Below are positions 22,949 through 34,886 of a stretch of 64,000 nucleotides of DNA, one piece after another. Within the stretch, counting starts at the first letter, position 1. Every line of letters starts with the position of its first letter. Where the stretch lies: positions 59,123,671 through 59,187,670 of the forward strand of contig JASWHV010000008.1 of the NCBI GenBank assembly GCA_030760725.1. The letters are read 5' to 3'. The notes under the pieces are model-generated. The model ran no database searches, had not been told where the DNA came from, and saw nothing but the letters and a program-made list of their open reading frames with translations. Both the position numbers and the translations under genes were made by a program. This DNA is from Neostapfia colusana (lineage: Eukaryota; Streptophyta; Magnoliopsida; Poales; Poaceae).

Positions 22949-25900
22949 GCAAGACTGACCCATCACCCTAGTCATGAAACTCTACATGATGAAAATAGAG
23001 GGCTGAGTATAGCAGTTTGCACAAACGATGAACTTGAGCTAAAGGAGAGTCCTTACTTCCAGTTTTAAACAACTTTTATAGCCCTCGCGCAACTTACATC
23101 GAGACTCCACAATCAAACAAGAAATGCTTCATCTCGATGTCACTTGCCCGAGGTGAAAGTAACTTTAGTGAGCTATCCTAGACTCATACGGACCTTGCGC
23201 CATCAACGTCGAGACTCCACAATCAAACAAGAAACGCTTTGCCTCGACGCTACTAGCCCAAGGTGGAAATTAAATTTAGTGAAGTGTTGATCGTTCTTCA
23301 TCTCCATTATGAGGATTACCCACGAAGCATATTAAATGTTTCCCGGTTTATTACTACGTCACGACTCAGTGTACAAGTATGCTCACTACCGCGAGCGACA
23401 ATGATTGCAATAAAAACACCCGGCTGACATGACACGTACGCCCGTACTCGACGTTGCACACAACAACCATCACTGATGTCGTACGTGGCAACCTTTCACA
23501 AGACACCCAAATGTCGAACCGGTCCCACCGACTGGAATTAAGTCTCTCTACAGCAAACCCTCGTAGAGCCGACTTCTCTATCCTTTCAGCATCGGCATCA
23601 GACGGTGAGGTATGCCTCGACACCCAGGTTAACATGTTACATCGGTTTCCTGGGTCCCATATAGCCAGTATGCATCCGGTACGCATCTCAAACTTGTCCA
23701 GCGGGGCCACACTCGAGAACGGACCTTAATCGACTCAGACATAGACTAGGTTCACAGGACCACGTCCTTGATCCTTCCATCCATTGCCCGGTCTCCATTC
23801 CCAACTCTTCCGATTGACCCCCCTTAATCCCGGTTCACGAGTAGGAAAATGCCCACTCGAGTTTTGCTTCTTTTAATCCACTTTTGTTGACTTGAGATCA
23901 GCAGTTATAAACAAGTGTTAACCTACTCTACATTATACTCCAGGGTTTTCTGGGTCATGCATTTGAAGTGTCATACCACCTAGACTTAATGCAATAAATA
24001 AAATGCTAGACGTATAAAGTGAATACAAATAAAAACTTGTAAGGTTTGATGTAAACCGGGGCTTGCCTTTGTTTTGCAGGGAACTAATAGATATATCTCA
24101 GTTAGTGAAGACCACTTGGCTTGATCTCTTGCCACCCTCCTTTAATCTCTATTCCAATGACTTCAAGTTCTCCACAGAGATGCTACACGTAATGAATATG
24201 CACAATTGTTTAATTGTAAAGACTTTGCTACAAGTTGTAATAAAAAGTTTTTAGAAACTGGAACTCTGAATTTAAAATGACACTGGTGCTAGTGGTTTGA
24301 GTTTGGATCTAAGCACATGATTAGTGCTAAGTGGTTTCCCCCTCTTCTATATTGATCACCTTAAGAGGTTAAACAGAACAGGGGTGATCCAAAGCTCCAA
24401 TGGAGCTGAGAATTTTCATGTGTGTTCCTTGTCACAATAAAACACTCTGGACCAACATTTGGAATTATCGAATGAATAGATCACTCATAATAATTCCCTA
24501 AGCCTTTAGGCACAAAGGAATTAATTCTGGACAAACTTGCATGTTCAGGCCAAACTTAGTGAACTAAAATTTCAGTTATAGTTCATAGGGCTTGCATGAA
24601 TTTTCCTAAGATTTTTGGAGCTAAGAATTTCCTAGAAATGAATTTCCAAGTTTTGGAAATTCTCTGAAAATGTTTCTGTATTCAATTGAACACAGCAACT
24701 TCAAATCTAAATTGCCCTGAGCAAATCAATTCCAAATGAGCTGAAACTTTGACAGGAGTCCACCAACACCCTAAAGACTATTCTGGAAAAATTTGAGGAT
24801 TTTAGGATTAGCCAAACTCCCTCTAAAATTCTTTTGCTGAAAATATTTAAAGAATTCTACAGAATTAATTAGTGAGTTTCATACAATTTGGGTTGTATAT
24901 TTGGACATATCTATTCAATATGAATCCAATCCAATTTGAATAACTAAAGTTGGAGCTTCCTAGCAAAAGTTATGAGGTTCTAAAGTTTAAGGAAAAATTC
25001 TGAAGTTGAACTCTGTTCTATTTTCCAATTTTCAGAGACATAAGGAATTAACACCACATTTGGCCAAGCAAATGAGGTCCAATGCTTCTGAAAATTTTAA
25101 TGGAGTTCAAGTATCTTTGGAGAAATCTCCTGCCCAAATTTGGGAATTTTCCAATACACAGAACTCCTGGAAAAATTCCTACAAGATTTTCATTATATGA
25201 ATTAATGAGCAAAAACCAGGGATTTTCATAAATATTGGGCTGTATCGCTGGATTGTACTCTCTTAGAGGAATCCAACAAAATTTATCTCACTTTTTTTGG
25301 AGCTTTCTACACAGAGTTATGCATTTTCCAAGTTTGAACAACTCTCTGTTTGATTTTAAACAGAACAGTCTAACGCGGGGCCCACGGTCAGGTGCTTCTT
25401 CAACCTCCCGCCAGAGCCCGCGGGTGCACACCGGCAGAAAGCGTGGCGCGGCTCGTTCTCTCTCATTTCTCCACCAAATGAGCTCCGGTTTCGCCCTACG
25501 TGCTCCTTGGAACATGGCGCAGCTGCCGGGCAAGGTTTCCGTGCATGAAAACGGCCGAAAACAGGTCGGCACCGGTGGGGCGGCTCGGGAGCTCGGCATC
25601 AACGCGTTCTGGCGCGTCCAAAGCTTCTCCGGGCAAGCTACCTTGCCCTAAAGCATCACCAGAGCTCGTGGAGCATGGAACGCACCTCAGTTCGTGCAGC
25701 AATTGGCGGGAATAGGGCGGTCACCGGAGACCCGACCCGTTTTTGCCGGCGGCGGTGAATTCTCGTCGCCCCGGGCGTGTGATGATCGGTTTTCTTTGGT
25801 TCTCGGCGTGGGAGGGAGCTAGGGCATCTAGTTTCTGTGGTTTGAATTGTAGGAGGGATGATCCAGCGGTTCGAGCTAATTTGGAGAATTGGACAGTGCC

Positions 25901-27046
25901 GGTTCTTCACGTGTTCCGGCGGTAAAATGCGAAATCCGGCTAACCGGCGGCAGGGAAGACCAGGGGGACAACGGGATGAGGATAAATACCTCATGGAGAA
26001 CCTCTGTGGCCTCTTGATCATGCCAGAGAGACGCTGGACTGGCCGGGAGACGTGTAGCCGAGGCCGGCGACGTCGGGCTGTGTTTTTCCGGCGACGACGG
26101 TTCGGCACTGGTTGTAGGCGGCCATCCACGGCCTGAGGATGGTCGGAAAACGTCGGGGAGGCATCGCTGCAGGCTCTGAGACGCTCAGCCGGACGTCCAA
26201 CTCATGGGAAGTGCACAGCGTGATCAGCCGAGGGCGGAAGACGTGGTGGCTCTGTTCTTTGCATTTTGTGAGCGATGATAAAGAAAACTTCGTTTGCTTC
26301 AGTCTGGGAGAGAGGGTAACGTCGAGAGGAAGATTACACCCTAATGCCAGCGCGTGGTGAGGAGCAGGAGGTGGCTTCCGGTGCCCCTTGGTGTCACACG
26401 GCAGGCCCTCTCGGTGGAGTGAAAACAGCACAGAAAACTTAGTGTGCAAGTCACATTTGCCCTATGACATGTGGGCCCCACCAGTCAGTGCCCTCTTATC
26501 CCTCAAAAGATCTCCAAATTTTGGCAAGTGACCAATTCAAATGTTGGGAGTTGAAAACTGAGCTGCATTTGGATAGTTGGACAAATTCCATCCAAATTCA
26601 AATGTATATTTGAATTTTTTGCACATTTAAATCCTTTTTGGAAAAATGGGTAGCAGAACTTTTCAAAAATTAATGAAACTTTGCCTACCCACTAATTTGG
26701 ACCTAAGGAATCCAAATATGCAACTTGATTCTGGTGTTAGCTGCTGCAAACAAGAGTTTGAACATGACAGTTTGAATTCCCATTGTGTGCTTCCCTCATT
26801 TGAAATTTGAGTTGATCACTTAGTTCAAACTCTGATTTCTAAACCTTTCCATTGCACTTGAGTACTTCAATTCTGTGGGTTTATCCCACCTAGGGTCCAC
26901 CCCTGCAAGTAACCCTAAGTTTTGTTTAGAAGAATCTTACATGTGTGTATCATATGTGGAAAAAGTTTAAACCATGTCCCCTTTTTCATACACATGACAC
27001 CAACATTTGTGCAAACTCATGTTTCTTTGTATTCACATTTTTGGGA

Positions 27047-27515
27047 CCTGTGGGACACGTGTTGCCCCGGAGCTAGCCTCTGCGGAAGAAGCAAAGGCAT
27101 TTCCGCAGGACACATGTCACCTTCGGAGCTAGTCACCGCGGAAATCAGAGGACCAGTCGTGCGGGATATGTGTCGATCTCGGAGCTCAACTCCGAGAGGT
27201 CCGGTTCTATCGAACACGTGTCGCCACTGGAGCTTATCTCCGGGAGGTCCGTCGCTGCTGGACACGTGTTAACCTCGGAGCTCGTCTCTGAGAAGGAAGG
27301 AAAGTCTGGCGCTACTTGACACGTGGCGTGCGTGGAGCCACCTCCGAAAAGAGAGGAGGTCCCGACCGCCAGGATACGTGGCGCACGCGGAGCTCACCTC
27401 CGAAGGACAGGGGAGTCTTGCTCACTTGACACACGGCACCACCGGAGCTCGTCTCTGTGGAAAAGGAGAGACCAGGCCGATGGACACGTGGAGCCTCCGG
27501 AGCTCATCACCGAGG
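27047..27515 (+). repeat. Tandem array of about 54-bp units around CACGTG (F1 5' LTR)
   Basis: Nine units follow each other. Their cores start at 27056, 27111, 27167, 27215, 27263, 27320, 27375, 27430 and 27485, so spacing is 48 to 57 bp. Five cores are exact CACGTG (G-box); the others are one- or two-base variants (CACATG, TATGTG, TACGTG, CACACG). Each unit also carries a CGGAGCTC-like box. It lies upstream of the TATA box, in U3, as expected for an enhancer. Plant bZIP and bHLH factors are known to bind such cores; actual binding here is inference. Confidence 0.75.
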
Positions 27516-27700
27516 AGGTAACGAGTTCTAGGGACGGTTTTTCGATTCTGTACGCGTAGAAATACCGGAACAGAAACCGACCTAAATTCCACAATGATAC
27601 CGCACCAAATCAACTAAAGATAAGTTGTAGGATTCGACGACAAATTCGAACAGGACTCTTATTCGGGATACAATCAGATTAGGACTCTTCTCTTCCCCAT

Positions 27701-27709
27701 TATAAATAG
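27701..27709 (+). promoter_or_regulatory. TATA box of the F LTR
   Basis: TATAAATAG lies just below the CACGTG array. The same box is found at 48423, 52247 and 61326 in the other F LTRs, which puts the U3/R border near 27735. Confidence 0.7.
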
Positions 27710-28201
27710 AACCCAGAACCTCTGGTTGAAAACACAAACTTCTTTTCCAACTCCTGAGCCGACGACTTAGAGCCCTAGTACCAACCCGCCGAGTAAACCA
27801 TCGCCGGAGTGCAGCAAGGAAGATCACCAGAGAAAAGCCTAACGATCTGAGGAGGACCTCCAGACCGAGAAGAACGTAAGGTAGGTCTCCAATACCACCT
27901 TACGACATCGTTGTGTTTTCTTTGCATCTGTTCTTCAATTCCTTTCGAACAGAAGCTTTCTTGTGGACAGATCACTTGTTGATCGGGTTGATCTAAAGAC
28001 AAGGTCATCGCCACGTCCACATTTAATCCGAACACCTCTGTTCATCATAAAACCCATGCAAAGCCATGCAAGAACACGTACAAACCAATCTAATAAAACT
28101 AATCATAGGATAGCATGCATATGCATCATCGCGTCTAGTTTAAGGTTTGTGCATGATATTGATTGCTGTGAATCTTGTATGCACGTGATCCTACATAGCA
28201 G

Positions 28202-29581
28202 GACAAGCTCAGGGAGCTGTCTACGACGAACTGCAGCAACAAGGTTTTGAGATCCAAGAACAACCGAAACCGCAAGAACAAGGCAAGTGCTCCTTGACCA
28301 TATTGATCCTATGTTTTGGGTAAAACTGTTTTATTTTGCGAAAAGGTGCGTGTGCTGAGTCAAACATGATGGGAAACCCTTTTTATAGGAGTTTACTAGT
28401 TTTGGTTAAACCACCCTTGTCGCCAGGGAAGTTTATGAGTCGGGTATGGTTTTTGCTTTATGCTTCGCTGAGTCCATGGGATTGGGAAGCGAGATAGATG
28501 TGTCTAGCTAACTGCACTAGTAATGATAATGAGAAACTAATGATTTTAATGAACATGGATCCGAGGGAGATCTAGGCAAGCCTGGGTTTGTGAATGAGGT
28601 AGCATGAGATGGTGGTTTACTTGTCGTTGATCTAAGGACTGGTTCATGCGTGCACATGCCAGGATAACAGTGCCACCACAAGGCCAAGTATGTGTGCGGC
28701 TTAGCTGAGTAATTAGGTAAGTTGCTAGATTGTTATGGACTGTGGAAGGCTCGGGGAATGGGAGTCGAGTGAGGACTGCCCTGGGAACTGCATGGCACAA
28801 GAGGAGGCCCGTGGGTGGGAGAATTGGAGATTCTAGCCTGCCGGTGAAACCTTAGTGAGTCCATACATCTAGTAGCCCCTTTGTAAAGGCTATTTTGTGA
28901 TCTCTTGACCATACACCGACAGTTGTGTACTGGTATAATGGAGGTTCTGCAGTCGCCGACGGGTGATGAAATCACAAACTTGTGGGTAAAGAGGTGCAAG
29001 CTCTGCAGGGTTCTTAAAAGTATCATGATAGCCGAGCTTACGGTCATGATCGTCTGGCCAACTGCCATGATTTGTTGGGATGATTATTGGGATGGTTCTT
29101 GGTTATGGTTATTGATTATGGTTATGGTTTGGTTTTGGGACTGTTGAGTCTGAGTGACAAGATGGTTGCATGACTGTTGAGTCATGGCAACGAGATTGGT
29201 CTCGGTGTGAGACGAAGTTGTTTTATAAGGTCAAATGGTAGCGAATACAGGATGGTATTCGTGAGATGGTAGCGAATACGAGGAGGTATTCGTGAGCGAG
29301 AATGAGGTTGATTGATTACTGATTATGAACATGAGGGAGGTATGATTGGTATTTTATTACATGTTGGGATTACATTCATTTAAAGATAGGCCGCTGTTTT
29401 ATCGTGCTTTTGATAAATAACTTTGCTTTTCTGCAAATGAGCCTTTTTATACCTACCTTGTTATGAGATCCATATCATATTTTCCCGCACTTGCTGAGTA
29501 CATCATTGTACTCAAACTTGCATTATTATTTCATCATCAGCAGCAGGAGAAGACTACTATGAAGACCAAGTGGAGCATTAA
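28202..29581 (+). CDS. F1 5' LTR candidate two-exon acidic peptide (28202-28282 and 29541-29581)
   Basis: The first block is 81 nt, after TAGCAG and before AAG/GCAAGT, a perfect GC-AG type donor. It reads VYDELQQQGFEIQEQPKPQ within an open frame. The second block after CATCATCAG reads AGEDYYEDQVEH and stops at 29579-29581, in frame when joined in phase 1. The three other F LTRs keep the 81-nt length, phase and open frame of the first block; their second blocks stop at different points. No in-frame AUG lies in the leader part from the TATA box to the first donor. Confidence 0.4.
29495..29514 (+). promoter_or_regulatory. Conserved stem-loop upstream of the candidate acceptor (F1)
   Basis: TGAGTAC pairs with GTACTCA around ATCATT, within CACTTGCTGAGTAC. 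Compared with E1/E2 (TGAGC/GCTCA) the paired bases differ but pairing is kept. Confidence 0.55.
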
Positions 29582-29893
29582 GGCGTGTGATCTGTTCTCA
29601 ACCTTGCCTGTGGGAATGAAAAAGAGATGGAGTCATCGCTGCTTAGATTTGCTTCCGCATTAGTTGAATTGCTTCCGCATTAGAATAAAGACTTCCGCTG
29701 CATAGAAATAAAGACTTCCGCTGTGAGCATGAGTCCAAGACTCATGAGATATTGTAATAAACTCCGTTATTCGTGGTAATATATAATCTGAATTCAGTTT
29801 GTGGAACGTATGTGTATGTGTGATGAACATCCTGGGCACACATATGCATTAGTTCTCGGTTCCGTGGTTTTCCACAGAATTGAGGGCGTCACA

Positions 29894-30061
29894 GATTGGT
29901 ATCAGAGCCACGGGTTGACAGTAGGTTACACGCCTAGATAGAAATCATAGATTGATATTAGAGCCACGGGTTAACAGTAGGTTACACACCTAAATAGGAA
30001 TCACAGATTGGTATTGGACACAGATTGGCAGCTAAGCCACGCTGACCCAAGGAAGCATCCT
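29894..30061 (+). repeat. PBS-containing tandem repeat in the F1 leader
   Basis: Two 56-bp copies (29894-29949 and 29950-30005) begin GATTGGTATCAGAGCCACGG and GATTGATATTAGAGCCACGG. A third, decayed copy starts at 30006 with GATTGGTATTGGACACAG. Only the first keeps the full primer site. Confidence 0.75.
29897..29909 (+). promoter_or_regulatory. Primer binding site of F1
   Basis: TGGTATCAGAGCC starts 3 nt after the LTR end and is complementary to initiator-Met tRNA. Confidence 0.9.
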
Positions 30062-30356
30062 AGGACGCTTAGATTGGCCTTGAAACTACCTTGACATAGG
30101 AAACCATCCTTGAATAGGAGTTGTGTGAGCCCTTGTGATGATTGTTTGTGATTATATGCTTAGTGTGATTTGTGGGACGTCTCAAAACGTTGTCCATATC
30201 CGCACGTAAGTAGAAAGAGGTGTGAGATGTTTCGGCACTTGTTCACATCCTCATATGGGCTGGTATATATATATAGTCCAACTCACCTTGATGCATATAG
30301 TTAAGGAAAACTACCTAACTTTCTAACCTTCTATTCTATTGCAATCTCTCTCACCG

Positions 30357-31560
30357 ATGGTGAGAGGAAACGCCGGCCGAAGAAACGCCCGTGACAACCA
30401 AGAGGATGGTCACGATGAAGTTCCTGTTAACCCCGGAGCTGGCGAGAACCACCTGGAACAGTTGATGGCCATGCAGAACCAACTATGCAAACTATGATCC
30501 AAACTTTGGGTCAATTGCAGGCCAACAACAACAACCCTGTTTTGGCGCCACCGCCACCACCACCACCACCGGCTCATAACAGGTTGGGAGAGTTCATGAG
30601 GACTCTACCACCCACCTCTTCTCAAGCTAGTGATCCCATGGAGGCCGATGATTGGTTGAAATCCATGGAGAAGAAGCTTGCCATTGTTCAGTGCAATAAC
30701 CGAGAGAAGGTTCTCTTTGCGTCGCACCAACTTATGGGAGCTACCGCTGACTGGTGGGATGCCCTATGCAACGCCCATGTCGACCCGGAGACAATCACTT
30801 GGACTGAGTTCAAGGAGAGTTTCCACTCTCATTACATCCCTGCTGGTGTAATGATGCTCAAGAGACATGAATTTGAAGGTCTCCGCCAAGGACAGGGAAG
30901 TGTGAATGAGTACCTCAACAAGTTCACGCAACTGTCCCGGTATGCCCCCGAGGATGTCAACTCAGATCACAGGAAGCAGTACCTGTTCATGAGAGGGTTG
31001 AACAATGAGATCCAGGTTCAGCTCCTCAACAATGACAACGTGAGCTTCCAGAAGTTGGTTGACAAGGCTATAGTGGTCGAAAGCAAGATTAAAGAGATCG
31101 AGCGAGAGGGCAAGAGGAAGATGCCATACCAGCCCCAAGGGAGCAATGTACGACCTCGGTACATGCACCCAGCTGCACCGCAATATGGATCGACCACTCC
31201 TGCATACCGCCCTGGTCAGCCACCACAGCAACAACTCGTTGCACCAGCACCTCGCGTGCCCATGCCTCCTGCGCCCCGTCCCAACATGGGCGCCCCTGTT
31301 CAAAACCCCCGCCCCAACGTACCTGCTGCCGTAGGCAACAGGGTATGCTTTGCATGTGGGGAACTGGGACACTTTGCAAACCAGTGCCCGAGGAGAGGCC
31401 CTGGACAGCAAGGTAACGTGCCCAAGCAGAACCCACGACCGAACGGAGGGGACACTCAAGGAAACCGTGGACAGCAGAACTATGCTCGCGGCAACGTGAA
31501 CCATGTCTCTGCTGAGGAAGCACAACAGGCTGAGAACTTCGTAATTGGTATGTTCCTTGC
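30357..31560 (+). pseudogene. F1 gag
   Basis: Translation would start at the ATG of 30357 (MVRGNAGRRNARD). A one-base loss near 30484, compared with 56559, shifts the frame, which then stays open from 30485. A poly-Pro tract is followed by capsid-like MEADDWLKSMEKKLAIVQC and WTEFKESFHSHYIPAGVMM, a basic Pro/Gln-rich linker, and a CCHC knuckle (CFACGELGHFANQC, about 31346-31387). The same one-base loss occurs in the F4 copy, so the two share recent ancestry or this was a transmitted defect. Confidence 0.88.
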
Positions 31561-34500
31561 CAACTCCAACCCAGCCACCATCTTATTTGATTCTGGAGCA
31601 TCACATTCCTTCATATCATCCAAGTATGTTGCCAAACATCATCTACCCGTATCCCACTTAGAATGTGCTATGTTAGTTAATTCTCCCAGAGGAGAAATGA
31701 GGACTAATATAGTATGTCCGAAAGTAAGCCTTAAAATAAGGGGGGTAGACTTTCTTGCCAACCTTATTTTCTTGAATTCCCAAGGGATTGACATTATACT
31801 CGGGATGGACTGGTTAAGCAAGCACAACGGGGTAATCCAATGTGCTGAAAGAAGCGTGCAGTTGACAAATGAGCACGGCATCCGTGTCGAGTTTGAATCA
31901 GCCCAACAAACCACTGAAAAGGCAAATTTGAACCACGTTGAAGGAGCAACATTGGACAGCATTCCGGTGGTTCAGGAATTTTCGGACGTGTTCCTGGAAG
32001 AGCTTCCAGGTATGCCCCCTGATCGGGACATTGAGTTTGCCATTGATTTGGTACCTGGAACTGCACCCATAGCAAAGAGACCCTATAGGATGCCTGTCAA
32101 TGAACTAGTAGAACTCAAGAAGCAAATTTAAGAGCAATTGGAGAAGGGTTTTATACGTCCAAGCTCGTCACCATGGGGAGCTCTTGTGCTCTTCGTAGAC
32201 AAGAAGGATGGAACCCAAAGGATGTGCGTGGACTATAGGTCTCTCAACGAGGTAACAATCAAGAACAAATACCCTCTGCCCTGTATAGAGGACCTGTTCG
32301 ACCAAATGAAAGGAGCCCGAGTGTTCTCCAAGATTGATCTTCGGTCGGGATATTTCCAGCTGAAGATTAAGCCCTCCGATACACCCAAGACTGCCTTTCG
32401 AACACGGTATGGTTCGTATGAATATACAGTCATGTCTTTTGGGTTAACAAATGCACCCGCATACTTCATGTACCTCATGAACAAGGTTTTCATGGAGTAC
32501 CTGGATAAGTTCATCGTGGTTTTCATCGACGACATTATGGTGTATTCAAAAAGTGAGGAGGAGCATGAAGAACATTTGAAATTGACCTTGCAGAAATTGC
32601 GTGAGCATCAATTGTATGCTAAGCTTAACAAGTGTCAATTTTGGCTAAAGGAAATATCATTCCTAGGCCACATTATCTCCAAGGAAGGGATATCAGTTGA
32701 TCCCGGAAAGGTGAGAGATGTTCTGAAATGGGACCAACCGCAGAGCGTGAGGGATATTCAGAGTTTTCTTGGGATGGCTGGATACTATCGACGCTTCATT
32801 AAAGACTTCTCTAAGATAGCAAAGCCTATGACGGAGTTGCTAACGAAGGGAAAAGTATTCCAATGGACACCAGCATGCCAAGGAAGTTTTGAGGAACTCA
32901 AGAAAAGGCTAACCACAGCACCGGTTCTGGTATTGCCGGACGTAAGTAAGAGCTTTGACATATATTGTGACGCATCCAGACAAGGGCTCGGATGTGTGCT
33001 CATGCAAGAAGGACAAGTGGTAGCCTATGCCTCACGACAAATTAAGGAAGCCCGAGCTTAATTATCCTACACATGACTTGGAGCTAGCAGCGGTAGTGCA
33101 TGCGTTGAAGATTTGGAGACATTATATCCTTGGTCATCGATGTGAGATCTATACGGATCATAAAAGCCTCAAGTACATATTTACCCAAACGGACTTGAAT
33201 TTGAGGCAACATCGATGGTTGGAACTCAACAAGGATTACGATGTTGGAATCAACTACCACCCTGGAAAGGCCAATGTAGTAGCTGATGCATTGAGCCGAA
33301 AGGGAGCATGTCACCAACTCACAGTTCGGGAGCTACCACCCGAACTACGTAAGGAGTTCGAACGGTTGCACCTTGGATTTTTGAACAACATAGAAATAAT
33401 GGAGATCCACTCCTCATTGGAGCAAGATATAAGAGATGGCCAAGCAACGGATGAGGAGATCAAGGAGATCAAGGAAAGTATTCGACAAGGAATAGAGAAG
33501 GATTTCAAAGAAGATGAGAAGGGTACGCTTTGGCTAGGAAAAAGGATTTGTGTACCTAACATGAAACACCTCCGCAACATAATATTGAAGGAGGCACATG
33601 ATTCACCTTATTCTATACATCCCGAAAGTACCAAAATGTATAAGGACTTGAAAACTTGTTATTGATGGGATGGTAAGAAGAGGGATATAGCCGAATATGT
33701 TGCCCTATGCGACACATGCCAACGGGTGAAGGCCGAACATCAAAAACCCGCTGGATTGTTGCAACCTTTGAAGATACCAGAGTTGAAGTGGGAGGACATC
33801 AGTATGGATTTCATCGTCGGGTTGCCACGTACTCATTCGGGTTACGACTACATCTGGGTTATCATGGACTGATTGACGAAAACCGCCCATTTTCTCCCTG
33901 TAAGGGCCAATTACAACGTTGCACAATTAGCCGAGTTGTACATAGAGCAGATCGTGTGCCATCACGGAGTTCCGAGGAGGATAGTCTCAGATCAAGGTTC
34001 TCAGTTTACCTCTAGATTCTGGAGGAAGCTGCAGAAAGCCATGGGTACACGATGGGATTTTAGCTCTGCCTATCACCCACAAACCGATGGGCAAACCGAA
34101 AGGATAAACCAAATTTTGGAGGACATGTTGAGAGCTTGCGCCTTGAAACGTGGGCGTAGTTGGGATAGGAGTTTACCGTATGCCGAATTCTCCTATAACA
34201 ACAGCTATCAAGTTAGCTTGAAGATGTCGCCTTTCGAAGCATTATATGGTAGGCGGTGTAGAATGCCACTGTTCTGGAACGAGACCGGGGAGAACTAGGT
34301 GTTTGGACCCGAAGTGCTACAAGAGGCTGAAAAGCAAGTCCAAACGATACGGGGGAACTTAAAGGCTGCTCAGTCACGACAGAAAGGCTATGCGGACAAT
34401 AGGCGAAGGAAGTTGACCTTCGAAGTAGGAGACTTCGTATACCTTAAGGTGTCGCCTATCCGAGGCCAACGACGTTTCAACGTCAAAGGCAAGCTAGCAC

Positions 34501-34874
34501 CTCACTACATCAGACCATTTAAGATTTTGGACAAGCGGGGAGAAGTAGTCTATCAACTAGAGCTCCCGACATATCTCTCCGACGTACATGACGTGTTTCA
34601 TGTATCCCAGCTCACGAAGTGCTTGAGAATACCAGAGGAGCAAATACCAATGGAAGAGCTTGAACTTCAAGAGGACCTGACCTATACGGAGCACCCTGTC
34701 TGAATTTTGGACGTGATGGAAAGGGTCACCAGGAACAAAGTAATTCGATGGTGCAAGGTGCAATGGAGCCATCACACTGAAGCTGAAGCCACATGAGAGC
34801 GTGAAGAAGACATCAAGGCAGAATTTCCTTATCTATTCTCTACCAACGAATCTCGAGGGCGAGATTCAATTTAA
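31561..34874 (+). pseudogene. F1 pol: protease, RT, RNase H, integrase, chromodomain
   Basis: The protease shows LFDSGASHSFISSKYVAKHH. RT has DLFDQMKGARVFSKIDLRSG and VVFIDDIMVYSKS. RNase H has YCDASRQGLGCVLMQEG and YTDHKSLKYIFTQTDL. Integrase has CDTCQRVKAEHQ, MDFIVGLP, IVSDQGSQFTSRFW and AYHPQTDGQTERINQ. A chromodomain-like end (RVTRNKVIRWCKVQWSHHT, about 34680-34830) follows. In-frame stops include 32129-32131, one near 33664, one near 33870, one near 34297 and two in the chromodomain. A frameshift lies near 33050. The final stop (34872-34874) overlaps the polypurine tract. Confidence 0.88.
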
Positions 34875-34880
34875 GGGGGG
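34871..34880 (+). promoter_or_regulatory. Polypurine tract of F1
   Basis: TTAAGGGGGG lies 6 nt before the TGTGACACCC start of the 3' LTR. Confidence 0.75.
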
Positions 34881-34886
34881 TAGATT

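Larger units (their letters stand above)
22551..27046 (-). repeat. 5' LTR of E3, cut at its far end
   Basis: It starts CGTCAGGGCC (TG mutated to CG) just after the PBS. It parallels the E2 LTR throughout: CGTCACGACTCAGTG block near 23356, ACCGGGGCTTGCC near 24055, GC-rich centre 25370-26450, and GTGGGCCCCACCAGTCAGTG near 26470. Near 27046 it passes into an F LTR that has itself lost about 250 bp, so a deletion joined them. The equivalent of mini-exon 1 has stops here, so it looks decayed. No gene is supported. Confidence 0.75.
27047..29893 (+). repeat. 5' LTR of F1, missing about 250 bp at its start
   Basis: It joins E3 sequence at about 27046 and ends GAATTGAGGGCGTCACA at 29893. It contains the CACGTG array, a TATA box, a GTAAG/GTAGGT donor-like site near 27880, mini-exons and a stem-loop. 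Comparison with 51354-54393 and 60481-63481 defines the missing start. Confidence 0.88.

Noticed and set aside
27047..27515. A CRISPR array
   Set aside because: The repeats are imperfect, without constant repeats and unique spacers, and lie in a plant LTR promoter.
28546..29147. Frames of 80-111 codons on both strands in the F LTR intron-like region
   Set aside because: They recur in all F LTRs only because the LTR recurs; codon changes show no coding bias in the parts compared.
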